From Xanthobacteraceae bacterium (lineage in GTDB: Bacteria; Pseudomonadota; Alphaproteobacteria; Rhizobiales; Xanthobacteraceae): DNA of 26,822 nt. Positions within the stretch are counted from its first letter, which is position 1. Every line of letters begins with the position of its first letter. This document shows, piece by piece, positions 15,322 to 23,430 of the stretch. The notes below the pieces were generated by a model. The model was not told the DNA's origin, did no database searches, and saw only the letters and a program-made list of their open reading frames with translations. The stretch covers positions 1 to 26,822 of the forward strand of contig JASHRR010001109.1 in NCBI GenBank assembly GCA_030037185.1, given 5' to 3'. Both the position numbers and the translations under genes were made by a program.

Positions 15322-16956
15322 ATGGCGACAGGTCCGCGCGGCGCTCTTCGGCTGATCGCGATCTTGAGCTTCGTGCTGGCATCGCTGCCGATCCGCGCCG
15401 CGCCCGCGCATCTTACCGGCGGTCCCCAGGGGGTGGTGAAATCCGCCAAAGGCGAATTGCTTGAAGGCATCATGGTGCAGCTCATCGCCAAGAAGAATGC
15501 GGTGCGCACCACGGTCTACAGCGGCGCGGACGGCCGCTATGAATTTCCGGTGCTGGAGGCCGGCAGCTATGCGCTGCGCATCGCGCGGCCGCGGGAGTTT
15601 CATCCCTTCGTGAAGGAGGGCGTCGATATCAAAGGGGCAACGCCGCTCGCCGATATTGTGCTCGAGGAGGTGACCGACCAGGATACGTTGCCGCCGCTTG
15701 CGGAGATTGCGGCGCAGATGACCGGATCGGAATGGCTGTTGAGCCTCTCGGGTACCGGCGCGGAGAAGAAGCTGCTCACTGACAACTGCAACTGGTGCCA
15801 TTCCTACCAGCAGATTTTCCGCAACCGTTACGACGAGGATGGCTGGCGTAAGATCGTCTATCGCATGATCCACGGCGCCGGCTCGCCGCTGATCAACATC
15901 AACGAGCGCGGCCGCTGGGGCACCGACGAAGAGCCGCGCCTCGTCAAATGGCTGGCCTCGGTGCGCGGGCCGGACGCGAAAGACCCGCCATTCGTCATGC
16001 TGCCGCGTCCGCAGGGCCGCCAGACCCGGGTGGTCATCACCGAGTACGAACTGCCGCGATTGGAGCCGGCAACCCATGACGTGACCGGCGATTCGAAGGG
16101 CAACCTGTGGTACTCGACCCACCGCAGCTCCTATATCGGCAGGCTCGATCCCCTGACCGGGGCCGTCAAGGAATACCATGTGCCGCCGGTCCCGGCTGGC
16201 GTTCTGCCCGGCACGCACTGGATCTATGCGGACAAGAACGACATCATCTGGGGCTCGGAGAACTGGGCGCACAGCATCTGGCGGCTCGACCCGCAGACCG
16301 AAGAATTCACGCGCATTCCCTGGAAGGTGCGCGAGCCGGTCAATACCCCGATGGGCGGCAATTATGCGATCGATCCCGAGGGCTTCATCTGGAAGGCACG
16401 CGAACGCAAGGTCACCAAGGTGGCGGCCCTTACGGGCGAGCCGGTGATCGGCTACGTGCTCAAGAAATTCGCCGGCACCTATGGCAGCGCCATAAGCCGC
16501 GACGGTCGCTATTTTGGGGGCGGCGCCTGGCCGCGCGACGGCGTTGTGGTGGTGGACACGCAGACGGCGGAAGTGTTCGAGCCCGATACCTCGCCGCGTT
16601 CCGGCCCTGCGCGCGGCGAATTCGACCTCAATGACAATTATTGGGCCGGCGGCCGCGGCGGCCAACTCGTCAAGTTCGACCTCAAGGAGAAGCGGATCCA
16701 CGAATACCCGCTGCCGACGCCTTACGCTTCCATGTATTCGGCTCAGACCGACAAAAACGGCGAGGTGTGGGCCGGCGAGATGCATTCCGGCCGCTACCTG
16801 CGTTTTGACCCGAAGACCGTGAGCTTCACCGAATACGTGCTGCCTGAGCCCTACGGCATCGATCGCGAAACCTGGATCGACAATTCGACCGACCCGGTGA
16901 CGGTCTGGTACGTCGACCACGAGGGTTGGCTGGTGCGCATCCAGCCGCGGGATTAG
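15322..16956 (+). CDS. Secreted three-part protein: carboxypeptidase-regulatory-like region, heme c motif, Vgb-like beta-propeller
   Basis: A 544-residue protein with a signal peptide (residues 1-27, cleavage after RAA). The start has GAGGAGG upstream. Residues 35-115 resemble a carboxypeptidase-regulatory-like beta-sandwich (GVVKSAKGELLEGIMVQLIA and the GRYEFPVLEAGSYALRI pattern). A CXXCH heme-binding motif, CNWCH, is at residues 156-160 in a helical segment. From about residue 225 to the end, repeated units such as GNLWYSTHRSSYIGRLDPLTG and GEVWAGEMHSGRYLRFDP give a six- or seven-bladed propeller like virginiamycin B lyase (streptogramin lyase). True Vgb is a cytoplasmic lyase without heme, so lyase activity is not implied. 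A periplasmic oxidoreductase or electron-transfer partner of the preceding cytochrome is more likely. Confidence 0.82.
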   Translation: MATGPRGALRLIAILSFVLASLPIRAAPAHLTGGPQGVVKSAKGELLEGIMVQLIAKKNAVRTTVYSGADGRYEFPVLEAGSYALRIARPREFHPFVKEGVDIKGATPLADIVLEEVTDQDTLPPLAEIAAQMTGSEWLLSLSGTGAEKKLLTDNCNWCHSYQQIFRNRYDEDGWRKIVYRMIHGAGSPLININERGRWGTDEEPRLVKWLASVRGPDAKDPPFVMLPRPQGRQTRVVITEYELPRLEPATHDVTGDSKGNLWYSTHRSSYIGRLDPLTGAVKEYHVPPVPAGVLPGTHWIYADKNDIIWGSENWAHSIWRLDPQTEEFTRIPWKVREPVNTPMGGNYAIDPEGFIWKARERKVTKVAALTGEPVIGYVLKKFAGTYGSAISRDGRYFGGGAWPRDGVVVVDTQTAEVFEPDTSPRSGPARGEFDLNDNYWAGGRGGQLVKFDLKEKRIHEYPLPTPYASMYSAQTDKNGEVWAGEMHSGRYLRFDPKTVSFTEYVLPEPYGIDRETWIDNSTDPVTVWYVDHEGWLVRIQPRD

Positions 16957-16991
16957 CGGGCTCTGTCCGTCGTCTGAGGTCGTGAAAAGCC

Positions 16992-17017
16992 CCCTCTCGC
17001 CGCAGGCGCCGAGAGGG
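16992..17017. repeat. Hairpin CCCTCTCG/CGAGAGGG
   Basis: A perfect eight-pair stem (16992-16999 with 17010-17017) lies between the propeller gene and the aldolase. It has the common CCCTC...GAGGG form seen at several other places in the window. No T-run follows, so it is more likely a repeat element than a terminator. Confidence 0.5.
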
Positions 17018-17083
17018 CAAGTCATGTGTCGCACGGCGGGCGTGTCAGCTGAAGCCGGGGGTGCTAACCGCTGGGAGGCTCGG

Positions 17084-17782
17084 ATGACTCACGACGAAAT
17101 CAAACAGAAGCTCATCCTCGCCGGCAAGGTGCTGGTCGCCGAAGGTCAGGACGATTTTACGCGTGGTCATATTTCGGTGCGGCTGCCCGACGATCCCGCG
17201 CGGTTCTTCATGAAGCCGCACAGCGTCGGGCTCGATGAGCTGACGATGGAAAACATCCTCACCATCGATCTCGACGGCAATGTGGTGGCGGGGACGGCGC
17301 GGCGCCACAGCGAAGTTTTTATCCACTCGGAGATCTTCAAGGCGCGCGGAGATGTGCATAGCGTCATTCACACCCACCCGCCCTATTCGGTGGCGCTGTC
17401 AGCGAGCGGCTGTCCGCTCAGGTGCTATAGCCAGCCGAGCGCGCTGTTTTTCGATGCGCTCGGGGTCTACGCCGGCAGCGTCGCGCTCATTCGCACCCCA
17501 GCCGCGGGCAGGGACGTCGCGGCAGCGCTCGGCCCGCACCGGGCCGTGCTGCTCAAGAGCCACGGTGTCGCCGTTATCGGCGCCTCAATCGAGGAGGCGG
17601 TGATCAATGTGATCATGCTGGAAGGCGCAGCCAAGGTGCAGATGCTCGCGGCGGCGGCCGGCAACGGCGGCCCCGAGTTCCCGCGCGCCGACATCGACAA
17701 GCTCAAGCAGGAAATCTCCCAGCCCGAGCAGTTCGTGATCAACTTCAATTATCTGGTTCGGCGCGTGCAGCGCAAGGCGTAG
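17084..17782 (+). CDS. Class II aldolase/adducin family protein
   Basis: A 232-residue protein started at the ATG at 17084 with GGGAGG upstream; the longer frame from 16982 is rejected. It has the class II aldolase fold elements: GHISVRLPDDPARFFMKP (28-45), a catalytic-type glutamate at Glu77 in HSEVFIH, the zinc ligands His96 and His98 in IHTHPP, and a third histidine, His160, in LLKSHGVAV. Such enzymes cleave or epimerise sugar phosphates (fuculose-1-phosphate aldolase, ribulose-5-phosphate epimerase) or decarboxylate related acids. The substrate is not evident. It is 127 bases downstream of the propeller gene on the same strand. Confidence 0.88.
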   Translation: MTHDEIKQKLILAGKVLVAEGQDDFTRGHISVRLPDDPARFFMKPHSVGLDELTMENILTIDLDGNVVAGTARRHSEVFIHSEIFKARGDVHSVIHTHPPYSVALSASGCPLRCYSQPSALFFDALGVYAGSVALIRTPAAGRDVAAALGPHRAVLLKSHGVAVIGASIEEAVINVIMLEGAAKVQMLAAAAGNGGPEFPRADIDKLKQEISQPEQFVINFNYLVRRVQRKA

Positions 17783-17813
17783 CGCGAACCACCGCCGCCG
17801 ATCCCTTTACCGG

Positions 17814-18311
17814 TCACGCTTCGCCGCGGGTTTCGAACATGCTCGACTCAAGGGCTTCGCGGGGGTTCTTGCCGGCCCATAGCACGAACTGGAACGCCTG
17901 GTAGTGGCGCTCGCAGGCATTAAGCGCGATGCCGAGCAGGGCCTCGCACTGCGCATCTGCGGCCTCGATGCCGCCCGTGAGCACCAGCGCATGGCGGAAC
18001 ATGATGATGCCGTCCTTGAACCAGACGTCGAAATGTCCGACCCACAGCTGCTCGTTGACGAGCGCCGCAAGCTCAGTCACTTCGGGACGGCAGCGCTCCG
18101 GCACCCTGAGATCGAAGGCGCAAGCAAGGTGCAGCGCCTCGATCTCGGGCATCCAAGTGAACGAGACCTGGTAGTCGGTCCAGCGGCCGGCCACCACAAG
18201 CGTGACTTCGTCGTCGCTCGCCCGCGCAAACGACCAGTCGTTGACAGCGGCCAGCCGTTCAACGACATCAACCGGGTTGGTGTTTTGCTTTTCGATATCT
18301 GCCCGCGGCAT
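17814..18311 (-). CDS. YbjN domain-containing protein
   Basis: A 165-residue protein. The start at 18311 is supported by AGGTGA seven bases upstream, while the ATG at 18329 overlaps that site. It has the YbjN layout: a first half with WSFARASDDEVTLVVAGRWTDYQVSFTWMPEIEALHLACAF and a second with ELAALVNEQLWVGHFDVWFKDGIIMFRHAL. YbjN domains are small alpha/beta folds related to type III secretion chaperones and are thought to bind proteins. In many Alphaproteobacteria this gene precedes proC; that neighbour is missing here. The gene is convergent with the aldolase, with 31 bases between. Confidence 0.85.
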   Translation of the reverse strand: MPRADIEKQNTNPVDVVERLAAVNDWSFARASDDEVTLVVAGRWTDYQVSFTWMPEIEALHLACAFDLRVPERCRPEVTELAALVNEQLWVGHFDVWFKDGIIMFRHALVLTGGIEAADAQCEALLGIALNACERHYQAFQFVLWAGKNPREALESSMFETRGEA

Positions 18312-18673
18312 GTCCGAGTCACCTATCATCTAAACAACGTTTTCAACGCCAAGCGGCTGGCCAAGGCAACACCGTCCGGACGGCGCCAGGATTCATCCGA
18401 CGCAGGTCTCCCTCCTTAACCCTCGCCCGCAAGCCGGGAGGGTCATCAGAGACGCTTCCCCGCACCATGGGAGGCTGCGCGGGGCGGGCCTTGAATCATG
18501 AGCGGCCCTCTCGGGCCGCTCATCTCCCACGATTGAAGTATCTGACTCCGCGAGTGTTCTAAGATTCGCCGTAACGCCGCAACGGCGTTTAAGCGACCTT
18601 CCACAAGCGTACCTGAAAAAGTGTGCGACAAGTTGACTCGGGACGGCTGGAGCGCGGGCGGACGCTTCAACGA
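18312..18673. other. Intergenic region with several palindromes
   Basis: A 362-base gap between tandem minus-strand genes. It contains a CCCTC...GAGGG hairpin (18420-18442), a perfect 11-pair stem (18498-18508 with 18513-18523, loop TCTC) and a perfect seven-pair stem AACGCCG-CAA-CGGCGTT (18573-18589). None has a T-run on the minus strand, so the end of the prs transcript is not clearly marked. No gene was seen. Confidence 0.5.
18498..18523. repeat. Perfect 11-pair hairpin
   Basis: ATGAGCGGCCC (18498-18508) and GGGCCGCTCAT (18513-18523) pair completely around a TCTC tetraloop. It lies about 150 bases beyond the prs stop codon. It could protect the prs mRNA 3' end or act as a weak terminator. 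Confidence 0.55.
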
Positions 18674-19627
18674 TCAATCGAACAGGCTCGATACCGACTC
18701 CTCGGCCGCGGTGCGGCCGATGGCATCGCCAAGCAGGGACGCGATCGACAGTCCTCTTATGTTGACGGCAACCCGTACAGCCTCGCTCGCCTGGATCGAA
18801 TCCGTGATCACCAGTTCCTTGAGCTGGGACGCCGTGATACGGGCCACGGCACCGCCCGACAGCACGCCGTGGGTGATGTAGGCGTAGACCTCCTTTGCGC
18901 CCTGTTCGATGAGAGCATCGGCAGCGTTGACCAGGGTGCCGCCGGAATCAACGATGTCGTCGACCAGGATGCAGGTTCGCCCTTCGACTTCGCCGATCAC
19001 GTTCATCACCTCGGAATCGCCCGCCCGCTCGCGCCGCTTATCGATAATCGCCAGTGGGGCGTTGATCCGCTTGGCGAGGCCGCGGGCACGCACGACGCCG
19101 CCGACGTCGGGCGACACCACCATCACATTGGGCAGGTCGAAACGCTCGCGAATGTCGCGCACCATCACCGGGGCGGCGTACAGATTATCGGTTGGAATAT
19201 CGAAGAAGCCTTGAATCTGCCCGGCGTGAAGGTCAAGCGTCAGCACCCGGTCGGCCCCGGCATTGGTGATCAAGTTGGCGACCAGCTTGGCCGAAATCGG
19301 CGTACGCGGGCCGGGTTTGCGGTCCTGGCGGGCATAACCGAAATAGGGCACCACCGCCGTGATGCGGCGCGCCGAGGCGCGGCGCAACGCGTCGATGATG
19401 ATCAGCAGTTCCATCAGGTGGTCGTTGGCCGGATAGGAGGTCGACTGGATCACGAAAACGTCGGCGCCGCGCACGTTTTCCAGAATCTCGACGAAGATCT
19501 CCATGTCGGCGAAGCGCCGCACCACGGCCTTGGCCAGCGGGGTGCGCAATCGCGCCGCAATGGCCTCGGCCAGGCGCGGGTTGGAATTGCCGGCGACGAG
19601 CTTGATCGCCCCGTTCGCGCCCGCCAT
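18674..19627 (-). CDS. prs: Ribose-phosphate pyrophosphokinase (PRPP synthase)
   Basis: A 317-residue class I PRPP synthase. It makes 5-phosphoribosyl diphosphate from ribose 5-phosphate and ATP in the cytoplasm, feeding purine, pyrimidine, histidine, tryptophan and NAD synthesis. Visible elements are [10 protein letters not shown] near residue 40, the ATP-binding [13 protein letters not shown] with the conserved flexible segment, [12 protein letters not shown] (131-142), and the PRPP-binding loop [14 protein letters not shown] (about 218-231). The ATG at 19627 is chosen because GGGGAGG stands four bases before it; a GTG one codon earlier would be too close. In related genomes prs is often followed by rplY and pth; here the next gene downstream is ybjN-like and 362 bases away. 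Confidence 0.96.
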   Translation of the reverse strand: MAGANGAIKLVAGNSNPRLAEAIAARLRTPLAKAVVRRFADMEIFVEILENVRGADVFVIQSTSYPANDHLMELLIIIDALRRASARRITAVVPYFGYARQDRKPGPRTPISAKLVANLITNAGADRVLTLDLHAGQIQGFFDIPTDNLYAAPVMVRDIRERFDLPNVMVVSPDVGGVVRARGLAKRINAPLAIIDKRRERAGDSEVMNVIGEVEGRTCILVDDIVDSGGTLVNAADALIEQGAKEVYAYITHGVLSGGAVARITASQLKELVITDSIQASEAVRVAVNIRGLSIASLLGDAIGRTAAEESVSSLFD

Positions 19628-19902
19628 CACGCCTCCCCGCCGGTCGTGGTTACGGGAGCAACCATAGCGGTATTTCCAGGCCAGACGCTCACAGGTTCGC
19701 CATCGGAAAACGCCACGGAAATGAAGAGCCCGTCCGGGGGCTTCATAACAATTACGTCATGGTCATGGCAATATGGGGTGATCTATTGTCCGGTTTTTCG
19801 GAACGGCCCAGGGTGGATGCCGGGTCGGCGGCGCGGAAATTTCGCGCACATCTTCGCAATGTCGGCAGCGCGGCTCAGTTAATGGCAATGACGCGAGCAG
19901 CG

Positions 19903-20511
19903 CTACTGCCGCGGCAAGTAGGCGAGCGATCCCTGCGCGTCGGCCGCCGACGCGACAGGCCGCGATGCGTCCTCAGGCGGCGGCGAGAATTCGCCCGGCG
20001 GCAGCGAACCCGGGCTGGCCAGGAATGCCGCGAGCCGGGTCATTCCGTCCCGGGCGATACGGGCGACCACCGCGTCATCGGCAGCGGCCCAGGCGCGTTC
20101 GGATGGCGCGCCCGGCACCTCGCCGGAGAGCCGTACCGCACGCTCCTGGTCGGCGTCGAACACGTCCCACACCCACGTGATGGTGGTCTTCTTGCCCTGC
20201 ACATGGGCAGCTAGATAGCCGCGAATCCGGTATTGCGCGGGCGCCTGCCGCGACACCATTGTGACGCGGTGGGCGCTCGCCTCCTCACTGAGTTGCGCGA
20301 CCAGCGTACGAAACAGCTGTTCGGGTGGTCCGTCGATCGACTCGAAGGCGACGGTGCGTTGCCCAGGTCCGGCGATGGCCGCCAGCACAGGATCGCCGGA
20401 GGTCGTGCAGCCCGCCACCGTCAGACCACCCGCAATTACGAACGCCAGAGGCGCCGCTCGGAGCACGGCAAAGCGTCCTGCCGCACCGCCTCGGTACGTG
20501 CCACCTAACAT
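19903..20511 (-). CDS. Putative lipoprotein
   Basis: A 202-residue protein with a lipoprotein signal: a hydrophobic segment (LAFVIAGGLTVAGC) ending in the lipobox VAGC, with Cys35 as the acylated residue. The signal region is rather long (34 residues), with arginines at 7, 13 and 18. The mature part has no domain I can name; it contains RTVAFESIDGPPEQLF, YRIRGYLAAHVQGKKTTITWVWDVFDADQERAVRLSGEV and ends in a Pro-rich tail. The pattern suggests an envelope protein of a conserved but uncharacterised family. It is 275 bases upstream of prs on the same strand and 123 bases downstream of ligD. Confidence 0.78.
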   Translation of the reverse strand: MLGGTYRGGAAGRFAVLRAAPLAFVIAGGLTVAGCTTSGDPVLAAIAGPGQRTVAFESIDGPPEQLFRTLVAQLSEEASAHRVTMVSRQAPAQYRIRGYLAAHVQGKKTTITWVWDVFDADQERAVRLSGEVPGAPSERAWAAADDAVVARIARDGMTRLAAFLASPGSLPPGEFSPPPEDASRPVASAADAQGSLAYLPRQ

Positions 20512-20634
20512 CGCCGATCCCTGTCCTGCAGCCGTCCCAATTGAAGGCCGGAACGTGCCGCACTGGCTAGGGATATCCAGAAAATGCCTCCAGGTCCAGG
20601 AATTCCGATGCCCGGGACGGCCCTGCCGGTTTGA

Positions 20635-23376
20635 TCACGAATGATCAACCGCAATCCGCTGACGCACTGCAAAAAAGCCGTGCCAGGGATCGCGCCTGAG
20701 AAAGCCAAGCCGGTGGCGCACATTGCCGACCGTGAAGTGGTCCGATCGCAATCCTTCCGAAAGTTCGTCCCATTCCAGGGGCGTCGACACCGACGCTTGC
20801 GGCAACGCCCGGGTCGAGTATGGGGCAACAGCCGTCGAGCCGCGGTCGTTGCGCAAAAAATCGATGAAGATGCGACCGCGGCGCGCGCGCTTTGCCACGG
20901 TGGCGACATAGCGATCGGGCTGATCACCGGCCATCGTCTCTGCGATTGAAGCCGCAAACGCTTTCGCTTGCGCCCAGCTGGCCGACGGTTCGACCGGAAC
21001 CACGACGTGAAGCCCCTTCCCGCCCGACGTTTTGACGAAACTTTTCAGCCCGCGTAACGCCAGCCGGTCCCGCACCGCACCGGCACCGGCAACGACGGCG
21101 CTCCAGGGCACAGCCTCGCCCGGATCGAGGTCGAATATCAGCCGGTCCGGTTGGTCGAGACGGCTGGCGAGCGAGCCCCACGGATGGATTTCGACGACCC
21201 CGGCCTGCACGAGGCTCATCAGCCCGGCGAGATTGTCGATCGCCATCATCGGCTCGCTTTCGCCGACGTCCACCCGCTGCGCCAGCTCCCCCAAGCCCGC
21301 CCAGGGATGCTTGGCAAAGAAGCACTTGCTGCCCGTCCCGGATGGACACCGCAAAAGGCTCAAGACACGCCCGGCGATATGGGGAAGAATCCAGTCGGCA
21401 ATGTCGACATAATAGTCCGCCAATCCTTGCTTGGTGATGCCCGCCTCCGGCCACAGGATTCGTTCCGGATGGGTGAGCTTGACGTCACCCGGCTCGGCTT
21501 CCTTCGGCATCGTCGTGCGCCCTTGCCCTGCGCTCCGATGGGAGCGCGGGCGTCTGGCCACCTCCTGCCTGCCCTTCGCGGTTTGCCGGGGGCCGGGAGG
21601 GGCATTGCCGGCAACACTCGCGCGCTCCGAAGGGAAGGTACGATGGGGGCTTTCAAGGCCGACTTCCTGCGCCGGTTTGTCTTCCCGCAGACCCTTGAAA
21701 GAGGACTGGCGGATCAGCCCGTCGTGGGTCCAGTCGCGGTACTCGACCGCGCAGACGAGGCGCGGCTGCGTCCACACCACGCCCTTCTCGGCGCCGGCGG
21801 GCAGGGCATCGCCGAGGGCCGGTTTGGCCGCCCTGATCTTATTAAGCTCGGCATAGAGCAAAGCCGCCACCTGGGCTGACCAGCCGGTGCCAACGCGGCC
21901 CGCATAGGCCAATTGGCCGTTGAGATAATAGCCGAGCGCCAGCGCGCCAATCGCCCGGCTCGCCGCCGTCGAGGCGACGTAACCCAGGATCACGAATTCC
22001 TGACTCTGCTGGCATTTCGCCTTGAACCAGTAGTCGCCGCGCCCGGACCGATACGCCACGTCTCTTCGCTTAGAAATAATTCCCTCGAGGCCGAGGCGGC
22101 ACGAATGCTCCAGCATGGTGGCACCGTCGGCTTCAAGATGCTCACTGAAGCGAATCGGCGAACGCGGCGAAAGGGAGGCGACAATGTCGTGCAGCAGCCG
22201 CTTGCGATCAATGAGCGTTGCCTTGGTGAGGTCGTATCCCCCGCAATACAGCAAATCGAACACATAGTACCTGAAGCGGTCGCGACGGCCGGCCTTCAAA
22301 TCCGCCTGCAGATTGTTGAGGCTGGAAATGCCCTTGTCGTCCTCGACGACGATTTCGCCGTCGATCAGCGCGGAACCGAGCCCAAGTCCCGCAAGGGCAT
22401 CCGCGATGCTGCCAAAACGCGCCGTCCAGTCGAGCGCCTTGCGGGTGAGCAGTCGTGTCTCGCGGCCGTCGATGCGCGCCTGGATTCGATAGCCGTCGTG
22501 TTTGATCTCGTGGATCCATTTCGGACCGCTCGGCGGCTTGTCGCAGGGCGACGCAAGGCTCGGCTCCAGGAAGGTCGGCAACAGGCCCTTGCGCGCGCCC
22601 GGGACCTTGCCGGCATCGGGCAGGAGGCGCCTGCGCGCCCGCTCGGTCGCCACACGCTGCTCGTGATCGGGCCGCAATGTGCCCGCAGCTGCAAGCTCCT
22701 CATTGGTACGTCCGCTGATGCGCGAGGTGACTTCCTGATCGGTGATTTCCGGATCCCCGGCCTGGCGGGCGAACTCGTCGTCGGACTTGATGAGAAGCCA
22801 GGGAACGGTTTTCTCGCCACGCCGCGGCCGCATGCGCACGAGATGCCACCTGCCCTTGAGCCTCGCACCGTCGAGCCGAAAGGCGAGGTGGCCCTTGGCG
22901 AGGCCTTTGTGCGGATCGCCCTCCGCAACCCAGCGGCCCTGATCCCACACGATCATCGAGCCGCCCCCATATTCGCCCTTGGGGATGTTGCCCTCGAAAT
23001 CGAGATAGGCGATCGGATGGTCCTCGGTGCGTACCGCAAGCCGCTTCTCACCGAGCGCAAGGCTTGGGCCGCGTGTGACGGCCCAGCTTTTGAGGACCCC
23101 GTCAAGCTCGAGTCGCAGGTCGTAGTGGAGGCGGCGCGCGGCATGCTTTTGAACGACGAACGCGCCGGCCGCCTGCTCCCTGCCGTTGCTGTCTGGGGTG
23201 GCCAAAGGGACGTCGGCGGCGTGCCCGCCGGGGGCACGCTTTGCCTTGCCCATCCTCCGTGGAAAGGAACGAGAGGGCGCAGGTTTTGGCTCCGGCGTGT
23301 GATCGAAGTCACGCCTGCCCGCATATTCGGCCAGCCGCTCCTTGCGAACGCGCTTTTTTTTGGGGCGCGCCGTCAT
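20635..23376 (-). CDS. ligD: Multifunctional ATP-dependent DNA ligase LigD (PE-LIG-POL)
   Basis: A 913-residue protein when begun at the ATG at 23376; the 99 upstream codons read antisense to the neighbour gene. The domain order is 3'-phosphoesterase (about 70-200, with QKHAARRLHYDLRLE at 76-90), ATP-dependent ligase (about 265-560) and primase-type polymerase (about 630-913). The adenylated lysine is Lys292 in EIKHDG. The polymerase has FDLDPG (748-753), SGGKGLHVVVP (784-794) and FIDF near 837-840, which carries the third metal-binding aspartate. LigD trims, fills and seals double-strand breaks together with Ku. Residues 570-628 form a basic Pro/Gly/Arg-rich linker. Third gene of the repair operon. 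The ribosome site is weak, so coupling to the upstream gene is possible. Confidence 0.95.
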   Translation of the reverse strand: MTARPKKKRVRKERLAEYAGRRDFDHTPEPKPAPSRSFPRRMGKAKRAPGGHAADVPLATPDSNGREQAAGAFVVQKHAARRLHYDLRLELDGVLKSWAVTRGPSLALGEKRLAVRTEDHPIAYLDFEGNIPKGEYGGGSMIVWDQGRWVAEGDPHKGLAKGHLAFRLDGARLKGRWHLVRMRPRRGEKTVPWLLIKSDDEFARQAGDPEITDQEVTSRISGRTNEELAAAGTLRPDHEQRVATERARRRLLPDAGKVPGARKGLLPTFLEPSLASPCDKPPSGPKWIHEIKHDGYRIQARIDGRETRLLTRKALDWTARFGSIADALAGLGLGSALIDGEIVVEDDKGISSLNNLQADLKAGRRDRFRYYVFDLLYCGGYDLTKATLIDRKRLLHDIVASLSPRSPIRFSEHLEADGATMLEHSCRLGLEGIISKRRDVAYRSGRGDYWFKAKCQQSQEFVILGYVASTAASRAIGALALGYYLNGQLAYAGRVGTGWSAQVAALLYAELNKIRAAKPALGDALPAGAEKGVVWTQPRLVCAVEYRDWTHDGLIRQSSFKGLREDKPAQEVGLESPHRTFPSERASVAGNAPPGPRQTAKGRQEVARRPRSHRSAGQGRTTMPKEAEPGDVKLTHPERILWPEAGITKQGLADYYVDIADWILPHIAGRVLSLLRCPSGTGSKCFFAKHPWAGLGELAQRVDVGESEPMMAIDNLAGLMSLVQAGVVEIHPWGSLASRLDQPDRLIFDLDPGEAVPWSAVVAGAGAVRDRLALRGLKSFVKTSGGKGLHVVVPVEPSASWAQAKAFAASIAETMAGDQPDRYVATVAKRARRGRIFIDFLRNDRGSTAVAPYSTRALPQASVSTPLEWDELSEGLRSDHFTVGNVRHRLGFLRRDPWHGFFAVRQRIAVDHS
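21530..21547. repeat. Hairpin in the LigD LIG-POL linker
   Basis: GCGCTCC (21530-21536) and GGAGCGC (21541-21547) form a perfect stem around GATG inside the segment encoding the ligase-polymerase linker. A partial copy of the same word (GCGCTCCGAAGGGA) lies about 95 bases away near 21624. This suggests that palindromic repeat DNA contributed to the linker. Confidence 0.4.
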
Positions 23377-23396
23377 GGCGGCGGTCTCAAGCGCGA

Positions 23397-23430
23397 CCCT
23401 ACCCTTCCCGGCGCGCGGGGAAAGGCAGGG
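23397..23430. repeat. Imperfect palindrome at the BRCT/TPR-ligD junction
   Basis: CCCTACCCTTCCC (23397-23409) and GGGGAAAGGCAGGG (23417-23430) form an imperfect hairpin with the loop GGCGCGC. It covers the last codons of the BRCT/TPR gene and its TAG stop (23399-23401). The encoded tail, SLPFPARREG, reads like a repeat translated in frame. It may modulate translation of ligD, which starts 22 bases later. Confidence 0.45.

Noticed and set aside
15115..17034. 639-codon open frame on the minus strand
   Set aside because: It is antisense to the propeller/heme protein, which has a signal peptide, ribosome site and clear domains. The antisense protein is rich in His, Arg and Ala with no domain, as expected from a GC-rich shadow.
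18623..19882. 419-codon plus-strand frame
   Set aside because: It is antisense to prs, a highly conserved gene with all its motifs.
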